A stretch of DNA of 64,000 nt, taken from contig CAWVNO010001211.1 of the NCBI GenBank assembly GCA_963930645.1, positions 186,001-250,000 on the forward strand, given 5' to 3'. The notes below the pieces were generated by a model, which was not told where the DNA came from, did not search any database, and saw only the letters and a program-made list of their open reading frames with translations. Each line of letters starts with the position of its first letter. Positions within the stretch are counted from its first letter, which is position 1. Below, piece by piece: positions 34,501 through 49,100 of this stretch. The DNA is from Salticus scenicus (lineage: Eukaryota > Arthropoda > Arachnida > Araneae > Salticidae). Both the position numbers and the translations under genes were made by a program.

Positions 34501-37500
34501 AAGTGATTGCGATCGCAAAGCTCTAATAGTTGCTTTGGAATCGACTTTTGAAAATGAGAGGGCGTAAAATTCGCCCAAAAAATTTGGCGACGATATTGAG
34601 CACATGCCTTCATAAAAGGGCTCTCCTGGCCAAATGGTTTAACTTTGGCAGGTCCCTGCTGTTCTGTTATGAAAGTAGACTTCGTGGGGCAGATTCTGGA
34701 AGTGATTGCGATCGCAAAGCTCTATTAGTTGCTTTGGAATCGGCTTTTGAAAAAAATTCTGTGAAAATCGCAAAAATTTTGGGTATCGAAATCGGGCAAA
34801 GTCTCCATAAAAGGGCTCTCCTGGCCAAATGGTTTAACTTTGGCAGGTCCCTGCTGTTCTGTTATGAAACTAGAATATCTTTTGCAGATTCTGGAAGTGA
34901 TTGCGATCGCAAAGCTCTATTAGTTGCTTTGGAATCGACTTTTGAAAATGAGAGGGCGTAAAATTCGCCCAAAAAATTTGGCGACGATATTGAGCACATG
35001 CCTTCATAAAAGGGCTCTCCTGGCCAAATGGTTTAACTTTGGCAGGTCCCTGCTGTTCTGTTATGAAAGTAGACTTCGTGGGGCAGATTCTGGGAGTGAT
35101 TGCGATCGCAAAGCTCTGTTAGTTGCTTTGGAATCGGCTTTTGAAAAAAATTCTGTGAAAATCGCAAAAATTTTGGGTATCGAAATCGGGCAAAGTCTCC
35201 ATAAAAGGGCTCTCCTGGCCAAATGGTTTAACTTTGGCAGGTCCCTTCTGTTCTGTTATGAAACTAGAATATCTTTTGCAGATTCTGGAAGTGATTGCGA
35301 TCGCAAAGCTCTATTAGTTGCTTTGGAATCGACTTTTGAAAATGAGAGGGCGTAAAATTCGCCCAAAAAATTTGGCGACGTTTATTGAGCACATGCCTTC
35401 ATAAAAGGGCTCTCCTGGCCAAATGGTTTAACTTTGGCAGGTCCCTGCTGTTCTGTTATGAAACTAGAATATCTTTTGCAGATTCTGGAAGTGATTGCGA
35501 TCGCAAAGCTCTATTAGTTGCTTTGGAATCGACTTTTGAAAATGAGAGGGGGTAAAATTCGCCCAAAAAATTTGGCGACGATATTGAGCACATGCCTTCA
35601 TAAAAGGGCTCTCCTGGCCAAATGGTTTAACTTTGGCAGGTCCCTGCTGTTCTGTTATGAAAGTAGACTTCGTGGGGCAGATTCTGGAAGTGATTGCGAT
35701 CGCAAAGCTCTATTAGTTGCTTTGGAATCGGCTTTTGAAAAAAATTCTGTGAAAATCGCAAAAATTTTGGGTATCGAAATCGGGCAAAGTCTCCATAAAA
35801 GGGCTCTCCTGGCCAAATGGTTTAACTTTGGCAGGTCCCTGCTGTTCTGTTATGAAACTAGAATATCTTTTGCAGATTCTGGAAGTGATTGCGATCGCAA
35901 AGCTCTATTAGTTGCTTTGGAATCGACTTTTGAAAATGAGAGGGCGTAAAATTCGCCCAAAAAATTTGGCGACGATATTGAGCACATGCCTTCATAAAAG
36001 GGCTCTCCTGGCCAAATGGTTTAACTTTGGCAGGTCCCTGCTGTTCTGTTATGAAAGTAGACTTCGTGGGGCAGATTCTGGAAGTAATTGCGATCGCAAA
36101 GCTCTATTAGTTGCTTTGGAATCGGCTTTTGAAAAAAATTCTGTGAAAATCGCAAAAATTTTGGGTATCGAAATCGGGCAAAGTCTCCATAAAAGGGCTC
36201 TCCTGGCCAAATGGTTTAACTTTGGCAGGTCCCTGCTGTTCTGTTATGAAACTAGAATATCTTTTGCAGATTCTGGAAGTGATTGCGATCGCAAAGCTCT
36301 ATTAGTTGCTTTGGAATCGACTTTTGAAAATGAGAGGGCGTAAAATTCGCCCAAAAAATTTGGCGACGATATTGAGCACATGCCTTCATAAAAGGGCTCT
36401 CCTGGCCAAATGGTTTAACTTTGGCAGGTCCCTGCTGTTCTGTTATGAAAGTAGACTACGTGGGGCAGATTCTGGAAGTGATTGCGATCGCAAAGCTCTA
36501 TTAGTTGCTTTGGAATCGGCTTTTGAAAAAAATTCTGTGAAAATCGCAAAAATTTTGGGTATCGAAATCGGGCAAAGTCTCCATAAAAGGGCTCTCCTGG
36601 CCAAATGGTTTAACTTTGGCAGGTCCCTGCTGTTCTGTTATGAAACTAGAATATCTTTTGCAGATTCTGGAAGTGATTGCGATCGCAAAGCTCTATTAGT
36701 TGCTTTGGAATCGACTTTTGAAAATGAGAGGGCCTAAAATTCGCCCAAAAAATTTGGCGACGATATTGAGCACATGCCTTCATAAAAGGGCTCTCCTGGC
36801 CAAATGGTTTAACTTTGGCAGGTCCCTGCTGTTCTGTTATGAAACTAGAATATCTTTTGCAGATTCTGGAAGTGATTGCGATCGCAAAGCTCTATTAGTT
36901 GCTTTGGAATCGACTTTTGAAAATGAGAGGGCGTAAAATTCGCCCAAAAAATTTGGCGACGATATTGAGCACATGCCTTCATAAAAGGGCTCTCCTGGCC
37001 AAATGGTTTAACTTTGGCAGGTCCCTGCTGTTCTGTTATGAAAGTAGACTTCGTGGGGCAGATTCTGGAAGTGATTGCGATCGCAAAGCTCTGTTAGTTG
37101 CTTTGGAATCGGCTTTTGAAAAAAATTCTGTGAAAATCGCAAAAATTTTGGGTATCGAAATCGGGCAAAGTCTCCATAAAAGGGCTCTCCTGGCCAAATG
37201 GTTTAACTTTGGCAGGTCCCTTCTGTTCTGTTATGAAACTAGAATATCTTTTGCAGATTCTGGAAGTGATTGCGATCGCAAAGCTCTATTAGTTGCTTTG
37301 GAATCGACTTTTGAAAATGAGAGGGCGTAAAATTCGCCCAAAAAATTTGGCGACGATATTGAGCACATGCCTTCATAAAAGGGCTCTCCTGGCCAAATGG
37401 TTTAACTTTGGCAGGTCCCTGCTGTTCTGTTATGAAAGTAGACTTCGTGGGGCAGATTCTGGAAGTGATTGCGATCGCAAAGCTCTGTTAGTTGCTTTGG

Positions 37501-40050
37501 AATCGGCTTTTGAAAAAAATTCTGTGAAAATCGCAAAAATTTTGGGTATCGAAATCGGGCAAAGTCTCCATAAAAGGGCTCTCCTGGCCAAATGGTTTAA
37601 CTTTGGCAGGTCCCTGCTGTTCTGTTATGAAACTAGAATATCTTTTGCAGATTCTGGAAGTGATTGCGATCGCAAAGCTCTATTAGTTGCTTTGGAATCG
37701 ACTTTTGAAAATGAGAGGGCGTAAAATTCGCCCAAAAAATTTGGCGACGATATTGAGCACATGCCTTCATAAAAGGGCTCTCCTGGCCAAATGGTTTAAC
37801 TTTGGCAGGTCCCTGCTGTTCTGTTATGAAAGTAGACTTCGTGGGGCAGATTCTGGAAGTGATTGCGATCGCAAAGCTCTGTTAGTTGCTTTGGAATCGG
37901 CTTTTGAAAAAAATTCTGTGAAAATCGCAAAAATTTTGGGTATCGAAATCGGGCAAAGTCTCCATAAAAGGGCTCTCCTGGCCAAATGGTTTAACTTTGG
38001 CAGGTCCCTTCTGTTCTGTTATGAAACTAGAATATCTTTTGCAGATTCTGGAAGTGATTGCGATCGCAAAGCTCTATTAGTTGCTTTGGAATCGACTTTT
38101 GAAAATGAGAGGGCGTAAAATTCGCCCAAAAAATTTGGCGACGATATTGAGCACATGCCTTCATAAAAGGGCTCTCCTGGCCAAATGGTTTAACTTTGGC
38201 AGGTCCCTGCTGTTCTGTTATGAAAGCAGACTTCGTGGGGCAGATTCTGGAAGTGATTGCGATCGCAAAGCTCTGTTAGTTGCTTTGGAATCGGCTTTTG
38301 AAAAAAATTCTGTGAAAATCGCAAAAATTTTGGGTATCGAAATCGGGCAAAGTCTCCATAAAAGGGCTCTCCTGGCCAAATGGTTTAACTTTGGCAGGTC
38401 CCTGCTGTTCTGTTATGAAACTAGAATATCTTTTGCAGATTCTGGAAGTGATTGCGATCGCAAAGCTCTATTAGTTGCTTTGGAATCGACTTTTGAAAAT
38501 GAGAGGGCGTAAAATTCGCCCAAAAAATTTGGCGACGATATTGAGCACATGCCTTCATAAAAGGGCTCTCCTGGCCAAATGGTTTAACTTTGGCAGGTCC
38601 CTGCTGTTCTGTTATGAAAGTAGACTTCGTGGGGCAGATTCTGGAAGTGATTGCGATCGCAAAGCTCTAATAGTTGCTTTGGAATCGGCTTTTGAAAAAA
38701 ATTCTGTGAAAATCGCAAAAATTTTGGGTATCGAAATCGGGCAAAGTCTCCATAAAAGAGCTCTCCTGGCCAAATGGTTTAACTTTGGCAGGTCCCTGCT
38801 GTTCTGTTATGAAACTAGAATATCTTTTGCAGATTCTGGAAGTGATTGCGATCGCAAAGCTCTATTAGTTGCTTTGGAATCGACTTTTGAAAATGAGAGG
38901 GCGTAAAATTCGCCCAAAAAATTTGGCGACGATATTGAGCACATGCCTTCATAAAAGGGCTCTCCTGGCCAAATGGTTTAACTTTGGCAGGTCCCTGCTG
39001 TTCTGTTATGAAAGTAGACTTCGTGGGGCAGATTCTGGAAGTGATTGCGATCGCAAAGCTCTATTAGTTGCTTTGGAATCGGCTTTTGAAAAAAATTCTG
39101 TGAAAATCGCAAAAATTTTGGGTATCGAAATCGGGCAAAGTCTCCATAAAAGGGCTCTCCTGGCCAAATGGTTTAACTTTGGCAGGTCCCTGCTGTTCTG
39201 TTATGAAACTAGAATATCTTTTGCAGATTCTGGAAGTGATTGCGATCGCAAAGCTCTATTAGTTGCTTTGGAATCGACTTTTGAAAATGAGAGGGCGTAA
39301 AATTCGCCCAAAAAATTTGGCGACGATATTGAGCACATGCCTTCATAAAAGGGCTCTCCTGGCCAAATGGTTTAACTTTGGCAGGTCCCTGCTGTTCTGT
39401 TATGAAAGTAGACTTCGTGGGGCAGATTCTGGAAGTGATTGCGATCGCAAAGCTCTGTTAGTTGCTTTGGAATCGGCTTTTGAAAAAAATTCTGTGAAAA
39501 TCGCAAAAATTTTGGGTATCGAAATCGGGCAAAGTCTCCATAAAAGGGCTCTCCTGGCCAAATGGTTTAACTTTGGCAGGTCCCTTCTGTTCTGTTATGA
39601 AACTAGAATATCTTTTGCAGATTCTGGAAGTGATTGCGATCGCAAAGCTCTATTAGTTGCTTTGGAATCGACTTTTGAAAATGAGAGGGCGTAAAATTCG
39701 CCCAAAAAATTTGGCGACGATATTGAGCACATGCCTTCATAAAAGGGCTCTCCTGGCCAAATGGTTTAACTTTGGCAGGTCCCTGCTGTTCTGTTATGAA
39801 AGTAGACTTCGTGGGGCAGATTCTGGAAGTGATTGCGATCGCAAAGCTCTGTTAGTTGCTTTGGAATCGGCTTTTGAAAAAAATTCTGTGAAAATCGCAA
39901 AAATTTTGGGTATCGAAATCGGGCAAAGTCTCCATAAAAGGGCTCTCCTGGCCAAATGGTTTAACTTTGGCAGGTCCCTTCTGTTCTGTTATGAAACTAG
40001 AATATCTTTTGCAGATTCTGGAAGTGATTGCGATCGCAAAGCTCTATTAG
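31573..40050 (+). repeat. Super-unit segments with local dimer-pair duplications
   Basis: 31573-34529 (T, solo, G, G', I, W, G, G) matches 43207-46163 unit for unit at an offset of 11634 bp. 36306-40050 is the same series but with G, G' present twice (36899-38474), a local duplication of 788 bp. Between them, 34530-36305 contains the atypical solo at 35318 and a W-N pair. Confidence 0.75.
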
Positions 40051-43000
40051 TTGCTTTGGAATCGACTTTTGAAAATGAGAGGGCGTAAAATTCGCCCAAA
40101 AAATTTGGCGACGATATTGAGCACATGCCTTCATAAAAGGGCTCTCCTGGCCAAATGGTTTAACTTTGGCAGGTCCCTGCTGTTCTGTTATGAAAGTAGA
40201 CTTCGTGGGGCAGATTCTGGAAGTAATTGCGATCGCAAAGCTCTATTAGTTGCTTTGGAATCGGCTTTTGAAAAAAATTCTGTGAAAATCGCAAAAATTT
40301 TGGGTATCGAAATCGGGCAAAGTCTCCATAAAAGGGCTCTCCTGGCCAAATGGTTTAACTTTGGCAGGTCCCTGCTGTTCTGTTATGAAACTAGAATATC
40401 TTTTGCAGATTCTGGAAGTGATTGCGATCGCAAAGCTCTATTAGTTGCTTTGGAATCGACTTTTGAAAATGAGAGGGCGTAAAATTCGCCCAAAAAATTT
40501 GGCGACGATATTGAGCACATGCCTTCTTAAAAGGGCTCTCCTGGCCAAATGGTTTAACTTTGGCAGGTCCCTGCTGTTCTGTTATGAAAGTAGACTACGT
40601 GGGGCAGATTCTGGAAGTGATTGCGATCGCAAAGCTCTATTAGTTGCTTTGGAATCGGCTTTTGAAAAAAATTCTGTGAAAATCGCAAAAATTTTGGGTA
40701 TCGAAATCGGGCAAAGTCTCCATAAAAGGGCTCTCCTGGCCAAATGGTTTAACTTTGGCAGGTCCCTGCTGTTCTGTTATGAAACTAGAATATCTTTTGC
40801 AGATTCTGGAAGTGATTGCGATCGCAAAGCTCTATTAGTTGCTTTGGAATCGACTTTTGAAAATGAGAGGGCCTAAAATCCGCCCAAAAAATTTGGCGAC
40901 GATATTGAGCACATGCCTTCATAAAAGGGCTCTCCTGGCCAAATGGTTTAACTTTGGCAGGTCCCTGCTGTTCTGTTATGAAACTAGAATATCTTTTGCA
41001 GATTCTGGAAGTGATTGCGATCGCAAAGCTCTATTAGTTGCTTTGGAATCGACTTTTGAAAATGAGAGGGCGTAAAATTCGCCCAAAAAATTTGGCGACG
41101 ATATTGAGCACATGCCTTCATAAAAGGGCTCTCCTGGCCAAATGGTTTAACTTTGGCAGGTCCCTGCTGTTCTGTTATGAAAGTAGACTTCGTGGGGCAG
41201 ATTCTGGAAGTGATTGCGATCACAAAGCTCTATTAGTTGCTTTGGAATCGGCTTTTGAAAAAAATTCTGTGAAAATCGCAAAAATTTTGGGTATCGAAAT
41301 CGGGCAAAGTCTCCATAAAAGGGCTCTCCTGGCCAAATGGTTTAACTTTGGCAGGTCCCTGCTGTTCTGTTATGAAACTAGAATATCTTTTGCAGATTCT
41401 GGAAGTGATTGCGATCGCAAAGCTCTATTAATTGATTTGGAATCGACTTTTGAAAATGAGAGGGCGTAAAATTCGCCCAAAAAATTTGGCGACGATATTG
41501 AGCACATGCCTTCATAAAAGGGCTCTCCTGGCCAAATGGTTTAACTTTGGCAGGTCCCTGCTGTTCTGTTATGAAAGTAGACTACGTGGGGCAGATTCTG
41601 GAAGTGATTGCGATCGCAAAGCTCTATTAGTTGCTTTGGAATCGGCTTTTGAAAAAAATTCTGTGAAAATCGCAAAAATTTTGGGTATCGAAATCGGGCA
41701 AAGTCTCCATAAAAGGGCTCTCCTGGCCAAATGGTTTAACTTTGGCAGGTCCCTTCTGTTCTGTTATGAAACTAGAATATCTTTTGCAGATTCTGGAAGT
41801 GATTGCGATCGCAAAGCTCTATTAGTTGCTTTGGAATCGACTTTTGAAAATGAGAGGGCGTAAAATTCGCCCAAAAAATTTGGCGACGATATTGAGCACA
41901 TGCCTTCATAAAAGGGCTCTCCTGGCCAAATGGTTTAACTTTGGCAGGTCCCTGCTGTTCTGTTATGAAACTAGAATATCTTTTGCAGATTCTGGAAGTG
42001 ATTGCGATCGCAAAGCTCTATTAGTTGCTTTGGAATCGACTTTTGAAAATGAGAGGGGGTAAAATTCGCCCAAAAAATTTGGCGACGATATTGAGCACAT
42101 GCCTTCATAAAAGGGCTCTCCTGGCCAAATGGTTTAACTTTGGCAGGTCCCTGCTGTTCTGTTATGAAAGTAGACTTCGTGGGGCAGATTCTGGAAGTGA
42201 TTGCGATCGCAAAGCTCTATTAGTTGCTTTGGAATCGGCTTTTGAAAAAAATTCTGTGAAAATCGCAAAAATTTTGGGTATCGAAATCGGGCAAAGTCTC
42301 CATAAAAGGGCTCTCCTGGCCAAATGGTTTAACTTTGGCAGGTCCCTGCTGTTCTGTTATGAAACTAGAATATCTTTTGCAGATTCTGGAAGTGATTGCG
42401 ATCGCAAAGCTCTATTAGTTGCTTTGGAATCGACTTTTGAAAATGAGAGGGCGTAAAATTCGCCCAAAAAATTTGGCGACGATATTGAGCACATGCCTTC
42501 ATAAAAGGGCTCTCCTGGCCAAATGGTTTAACTTTGGCAGGTCCCTGCTGTTCTGTTATGAAAGTAGACTTCGTGGGGCAGATTCTGGAAGTGATTGCGA
42601 TCGCAAAACTCTATTAGTTGCTTTGGAATCGGCTTTTGAAAAAAATTCTGTGAAAATCGCAAAAATTTTGGGTATCGAAATCGGGCAAAGTCTCCATAAA
42701 AGGGCTCTCCTGGCCAAATGGTTTAACTTTGGCAGGTCCCTGCTGTTCTGTTATGAAACTAGAATACCTTTTGCAGATTCTGGAAGTGATTGCGATCGCA
42801 AAGCTCTATTAGTTGCTTTGGAATCGACTTTTGAAAATGAGAGGGCGTAAAATTCGCCCAAAAAATTTGGCGACGATATTGAGCACATGCCTTCATAAAA
42901 GGGCTCTCCTGGCCAAATGGTTTAACTTTGGCAGGTCCCTGCTGTTCTGTTATGAAAGTAGACTTCGTGGGGCAGATTCTGGAAGTAATTGCGATCGCAA

Positions 43001-46000
43001 AGCTCTATTAGTTGCTTTGGAATCGGCTTTTGAAAAAAATTCTGTGAAAATCGCAAAAATTTTGGGTATCGAAATCGGGCAAAGTCTCCATAAAAGGGCT
43101 CTCCTGGCCAAATGGTTTAACTTTGGCAGGTCCCTGCTGTTCTGTTATGAAACTAGAATATCTTTTGCAGATTCTGGAAGTGATTGCGATCGCAAAGCTC
43201 TATTAGTTGCTTTGGAATCGACTTTTGAAAATGAGAGGGCGTAAAATTCGCCCAAAAAATTTGGCGACGATATTGAGCACATGCCTTCATAAAAGGGCTC
43301 TCCTGGCCAAATGGTTTAACTTTGGCAGGTCCCTGCTGTTCTGTTATGAAAGTAGACTACGTGGGGCAGATTCTGGAAGTGATTGCGATCGCAAAGCTCT
43401 ATTAGTTGCTTTGGAATCGGCTTTTGAAAAAAATTCTGTGAAAATCGCAAAAATTTTGGGTATCGAAATCGGGCAAAGTCTCCATAAAAGGGCTCTCCTG
43501 GCCAAATGGTTTAACTTTGGCAGGTCCCTGCTGTTCTGTTATGAAACTAGAATATCTTTTGCAGATTCTGGAAGTGATTGCGATCGCAAAGCTCTATTAG
43601 TTGCTTTGGAATCGACTTTTGAAAATGAGAGGGCCTAAAATTCGCCCAAAAAATTTGGCGACGATATTGAGCACATGCCTTCATAAAAGGGCTCTCCTGG
43701 CCAAATGGTTTAACTTTGGCAGGTCCCTGCTGTTCTGTTATGAAACTAGAATATCTTTTGCAGATTCTGGAAGTGATTGCGATCGCAAAGCTCTATTAGT
43801 TGCTTTGGAATCGACTTTTGAAAATGAGAGGGCGTAAAATTCGCCCAAAAAATTTGGCGACGATATTGAGCACATGCCTTCATAAAAGGGCTCTCCTGGC
43901 CAAATGGTTTAACTTTGGCAGGTCCCTGCTGTTCTGTTATGAAAGTAGACTTCGTGGGGCAGATTCTGGAAGTGATTGCGATCGCAAAGCTCTGTTAGTT
44001 GCTTTGGAATCGGCTTTTGAAAAAAATTCTGTGAAAATCGCAAAAATTTTGGGTATCGAAATCGGGCAAAGTCTCCATAAAAGGGCTCTCCTGGCCAAAT
44101 GGTTTAACTTTGGCAGGTCCCTTCTGTTCTGTTATGAAACTAGAATATCTTTTGCAGATTCTGGAAGTGATTGCGATCGCAAAGCTCTATTAGTTGCTTT
44201 GGAATCGACTTTTGAAAATGAGAGGGCGTAAAATTCGCCCAAAAAATTTGGCGACGATATTGAGCACATGCCTTCATAAAAGGGCTCTCCTGGCCAAATG
44301 GTTTAACTTTGGCAGGTCCCTGCTGTTCTGTTATGAAAGTAGACTTCGTGGGGCAGATTCTGGAAGTGATTGCGATCGCAAAGCTCTGTTAGTTGCTTTG
44401 GAATCGGCTTTTGAAAAAAATTCTGTGAAAATCGCAAAAATTTTGGGTATCGAAATCGGGCAAAGTCTCCATAAAAGGGCTCTCCTGGCCAAATGGTTTA
44501 ACTTTGGCAGGTCCCTGCTGTTCTGTTATGAAACTAGAATATCTTTTGCAGATTCTGGAAGTGATTGCGATCGCAAAGCTCTATTAGTTGCTTTGGAATC
44601 GACTTTTGAAAATGAGAGGGCGTAAAATTCGCCCAAAAAATTTGGCGACGATATTGAGCACATGCCTTCATAAAAGGGCTCTCCTGGCCAAATGGTTTAA
44701 CTTTGGCAGGTCCCTGCTGTTCTGTTATGAAAGTAGACTTCGTGGGGCAGATTCTGGAAGTGATTGCGATCGCAAAGCTCTAATAGTTGCTTTGGAATCG
44801 GCTTTTGAAAAAAATTCTGTGAAAATCGCAAAAATTTTGGGTATCGAAATCGGGCAAAGTCTCCATAAAAGAGCTCTCCTGGCCAAATGGTTTAACTTTG
44901 GCAGGTCCCTGCTGTTCTGTTATGAAACTAGAATATCTTTTGCAGATTCTGGAAGTGATTGCGATCGCAAAGCTCTATTAGTTGCTTTGGAATCGACTTT
45001 TGAAAATGAGAGGGCGTAAAATTCGCCCAAAAAATTTGGCGACGATATTGAGCACATGCCTTCATAAAAGGGCTCTCCTGGCCAAATGGTTTAACTTTGG
45101 CAGGTCCCTGCTGTTCTGTTATGAAAGTAGACTTCGTGGGGCAGATTCTGGAAGTGATTGCGATCGCAAAGCTCTATTAGTTGCTTTGGAATCGGCTTTT
45201 GAAAAAAATTCTGTGAAAATCGCAAAAATTTTGGGTATCGAAATCGGGCAAAGTCTCCATAAAAGGGCTCTCCTGGCCAAATGGTTTAACTTTGGCAGGT
45301 CCCTGCTGTTCTGTTATGAAACTAGAATATCTTTTGCAGATTCTGGAAGTGATTGCGATCGCAAAGCTCTATTAGTTGCTTTGGAATCGACTTTTGAAAA
45401 TGAGAGGGCGTAAAATTCGCCCAAAAAATTTGGCGACGATATTGAGCACATGCCTTCATAAAAGGGCTCTCCTGGCCAAATGGTTTAACTTTGGCAGGTC
45501 CCTGCTGTTCTGTTATGAAAGTAGACTTCGTGGGGCAGATTCTGGAAGTGATTGCGATCGCAAAGCTCTGTTAGTTGCTTTGGAATCGGCTTTTGAAAAA
45601 AATTCTGTGAAAATCGCAAAAATTTTGGGTATCGAAATCGGGCAAAGTCTCCATAAAAGGGCTCTCCTGGCCAAATGGTTTAACTTTGGCAGGTCCCTTC
45701 TGTTCTGTTATGAAACTAGAATATCTTTTGAAGATTCTGGAAGTGATTGCGATCGCAAAGCTCTATTAGTTGCTTTGGAATCGACTTTTGAAAATGAGAG
45801 GGCGTAAAATTCGCCCAAAAAATTTGGCGACGATATTGAGCACATGCCTTCATAAAAGGGCTCTCCTGGCCAAATGGTTTAACTTTGGCAGGTCCCTGCT
45901 GTTCTGTTATGAAAGTAGACTTCGTGGGGCAGATTCTGGAAGTGATTGCGATCGCAAAGCTCTGTTAGTTGCTTTGGAATCGGCTTTTGAAAAAAATTCT

Positions 46001-46163
46001 GTGAAAATCGCAAAAATTTTGGGTATCGAAATCGGGCAAAGTCTCCATAAAAGGGCTCTCCTGGCCAAATGGTTTAACTTTGGCAGGTCCCTTCTGTTCT
46101 GTTATGAAACTAGAATATCTTTTGCAGATTCTGGAAGTGATTGCGATCGCAAAGCTCTATTAG
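40051..46163 (+). repeat. 6113-bp super-unit of the satellite (14 dimers + 3 solo B)
   Basis: Using diagnostic bases, the unit order is N, T, solo, H, T, solo, W, K, N, T, solo, G, G', I, W, G, G, after which N, T, solo, H starts again at 46164. Diagnostics: N = GTAATTGCG in A; T = GACTACGTGG in A; H = GATCACAAAG in A plus TTAATTG in B; K = AAAACTC in A plus ATACCTTTT in B; G = CTGTTAG in A plus CCCTTCTG in B; G' = CTGTTAG only; I = CTAATAG plus AAAAGAGCTC; W = plain. The arithmetic is exact: 14x394 + 3x199 = 6113. Confidence 0.85.
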
Positions 46164-49100
46164 TTGCTTTGGAATCGACTTTTGAAAATGAGAGGGCGTA
46201 AAATTCGCCCAAAAAATTTGGCGACGATATTGAGCACATGCCTTCATAAAAGGGCTCTCCTGGCCAAATGGTTTAACTTTGGCAGGTCCCTGCTGTTCTG
46301 TTATGAAAGTAGACTTCGTGGGGCAGATTCTGGAAGTAATTGCGATCGCAAAGCTCTATTAGTTGCTTTGGAATCGGCTTTTGAAAAAAATTCTGTGAAA
46401 ATCGCAAAAATTTTGGGTATCGAAATCGGGCAAAGTCTCCATAAAAGGGCTCTCCTGGCCAAATGGTTTAACTTTGGCAGGTCCCTGCTGTTCTGTTATG
46501 AAACTAGAATATCTTTTGCAGATTCTGGAAGTGATTGCGATCGCAAAGCTCTATTAGTTGCTTTGGAATCGACTTTTGAAAATGAGAGGGCGTAAAATTC
46601 GCCCAAAAAATTTGGCGACGATATTGAGCACATGCCTTCATAAAAGGGCTCTCCTGGCCAAATGGTTTAACTTTGGCAGGTCTCTGCTGTTCTGTTATGA
46701 AAGTAGACTACGTGGGGCAGATTCTGGAAGTGATTGCGATCGCAAAGCTCTATTAGTTGCTTTGGAATCGGCTTTTGAAAAAAATTCTGTGAAAATCGCA
46801 AAAATTTTGGGTATCGAAATCGGGCAAAGTCTCCATAAAAGGGCTCTCCTGGCCAAATGGTTTAACTTTCGCAGGTCCCTGCTGTTCTGTTATGAAACTA
46901 GAATATCTTTTGCAGATTCTGGAAGTGATTGCGATCGCAAAGCTCTATTAGTTGCTTTGGAATCGACTTTTGAAAATGAGAGGGCCTAAAATCCGCCCAA
47001 AAAATTTGGCGACGATATTGAGCACATGCCTTCATAAAAGGGCTCTCCTGGCCAAATGGTTTAACTTTGGCAGGTCCCTGCTGTTCTGTTATGAAACTAG
47101 AATATCTTTTGCAGATTCTGGAAGTGATTGCGATCGCAAAGCTCTATTAGTTGCTTTGGAATCGACTTTTGAAAATGAGAGGGCGTAAAATTCGCCCAAA
47201 AAATTTGGCGACGATATTGAGCACATGCCTTCATAAAAGGGCTCTCCTGGCCAAATGGTTTAACTTTGGCAGGTCCCTGCTGTTCTGTTATGAAAGTAGA
47301 CTTCGTGGGGCAGATTCTGGAAGTGATTGCGATCACAAAGCTCTATTAGTTGCTTTGGAATCGGCTTTTGAAAAAAATTCTGTGAAAATCGCAAAAATTT
47401 TGGGTATCGAAATCGGGCAAAGTCTCCATAAAAGGGCTCTCCTGGCCAAATGGTTTAACTTTGGCAGGTCCCTGCTGTTCTGTTATGAAACTAGAATATC
47501 TTTTGCAGATTCTGGAAGTGATTGCGATCGCAAAGCTCTATTAATTGCTTTGGAATCGACTTTTGAAAATGAGAGGGCGTAAAATTCGCCCAAAAAATTT
47601 GGCGACGATATTGAGCACATGCCTTCATAAAAGGGCTCTCCTGGCCAAATGGTTTAACTTTGGCAGGTCCCTGCTGTTCTGTTATGAAAGTAGACTACGT
47701 GGGGCAGATTCTGGAAGTGATTGCGATCGCAAAGCTCTATTAGTTGCTTTGGAATCGGCTTTTGAAAAAAATTCTGTGAAAATCGCAAAAATTTTGGGTA
47801 TCGAAATCGGGCAAAGTCTCCATAAAAGGGCTCTCCTGGCCAAATGGTTTAACTTTGGCAGGTCCCTGCTGTTCTGTTATGAAACTAGAATATCTTTTGC
47901 AGATTCTGGAAGTGATTGCGATCGCAAAGCTCTATTAGTTGCTTTGGAATCGACTTTTGAAAATGAGAGGGCCGAAAATTCGCCCAAAAAATTTGGCGAC
48001 GATATTGAGCACATGCCTTCATAAAAGGGCTCTCCTGGCCAAATGGTTTAACTTTGGCAGGTCCCTGCTGTTCTGTTATGAAACTAGAATATCTTTTGCA
48101 GATTCTGGAAGTGATTGCGATCGCAAAGCTCTATTAGTTGCTTTGGAATCGACTTTTGAAAATGAGAGGGCGTAAAATTCGCCCAAAAAATTTGGCGACG
48201 ATATTGAGCACATGCCTTCATAAAAGGGCTCTCCTGGCCAAATGGTTTAACTTTGGCAGGTCCCTGCTGTTCTGTTATGAAAGTAGACTTCGTGGGGCAG
48301 ATTCTGGAAGTGATTGCGATCGCAAAGCTCTATTAGTTGCTTTGGAATCGGCTTTTGAAAAAAATTCTGTGAAAATCGCAAAAATTTTGGGTATCGAAAT
48401 CGGGCAAAGTCTCCATAAAAGGGCTCTCCTGGCCAAATGGTTTAACTTTGGCAGGTCCCTGCTGTTCTGTTATGAAACTAGAATATCTTTTGCAGATTCT
48501 GGAAGTGATTGCGATCGCAAAGCTCTATTAGTTGCTTTGGAATCGACTTTTGAAAATGAGAGGGCGTAAAATTCGCCCAAAAAATTTGGCGACGATATTG
48601 AGCACATGCCTTCATAAAAGGGCTCTCCTGGCCAAATGGTTTAACTTTGGCAGGTCCCTGCTGTTCTGTTATGAAAGTAGACTTCGTGGGGCAGATTCTG
48701 GAAGTGATTGCGATCGCAAAGCTCTATTAGTTGCTTTGGAATCGGCTTTTGAAAAAAATTCTGTGAAAATCGCAAAAATTTTGGGTATCGAAATCGGGCA
48801 AAGTCTCCATAAAAGAGCTCTCCTGGCCAAATGGTTTAACTTTGGCAGGTCCCTGCTGTTCTGTTATGAAACTAGAATATCTTTTGCAGATTCTGGAAGT
48901 GATTGCGATCGCAAAGCTCTATTAGTTGCTTTGGAATCGACTTTTGAAAATGAGAGGGCGTAAAATTCGCCCAAAAAATTTGGCGACGATATTGAGCACA
49001 TGCCTTCATAAAAGGGCTCTCCTGGCCAAATGGTTTAACTTTGGCAGGTCCCTGCTGTTCTGTTATGAAAGTAGACTTCGTGGGGCAGATTCTGGAAGTG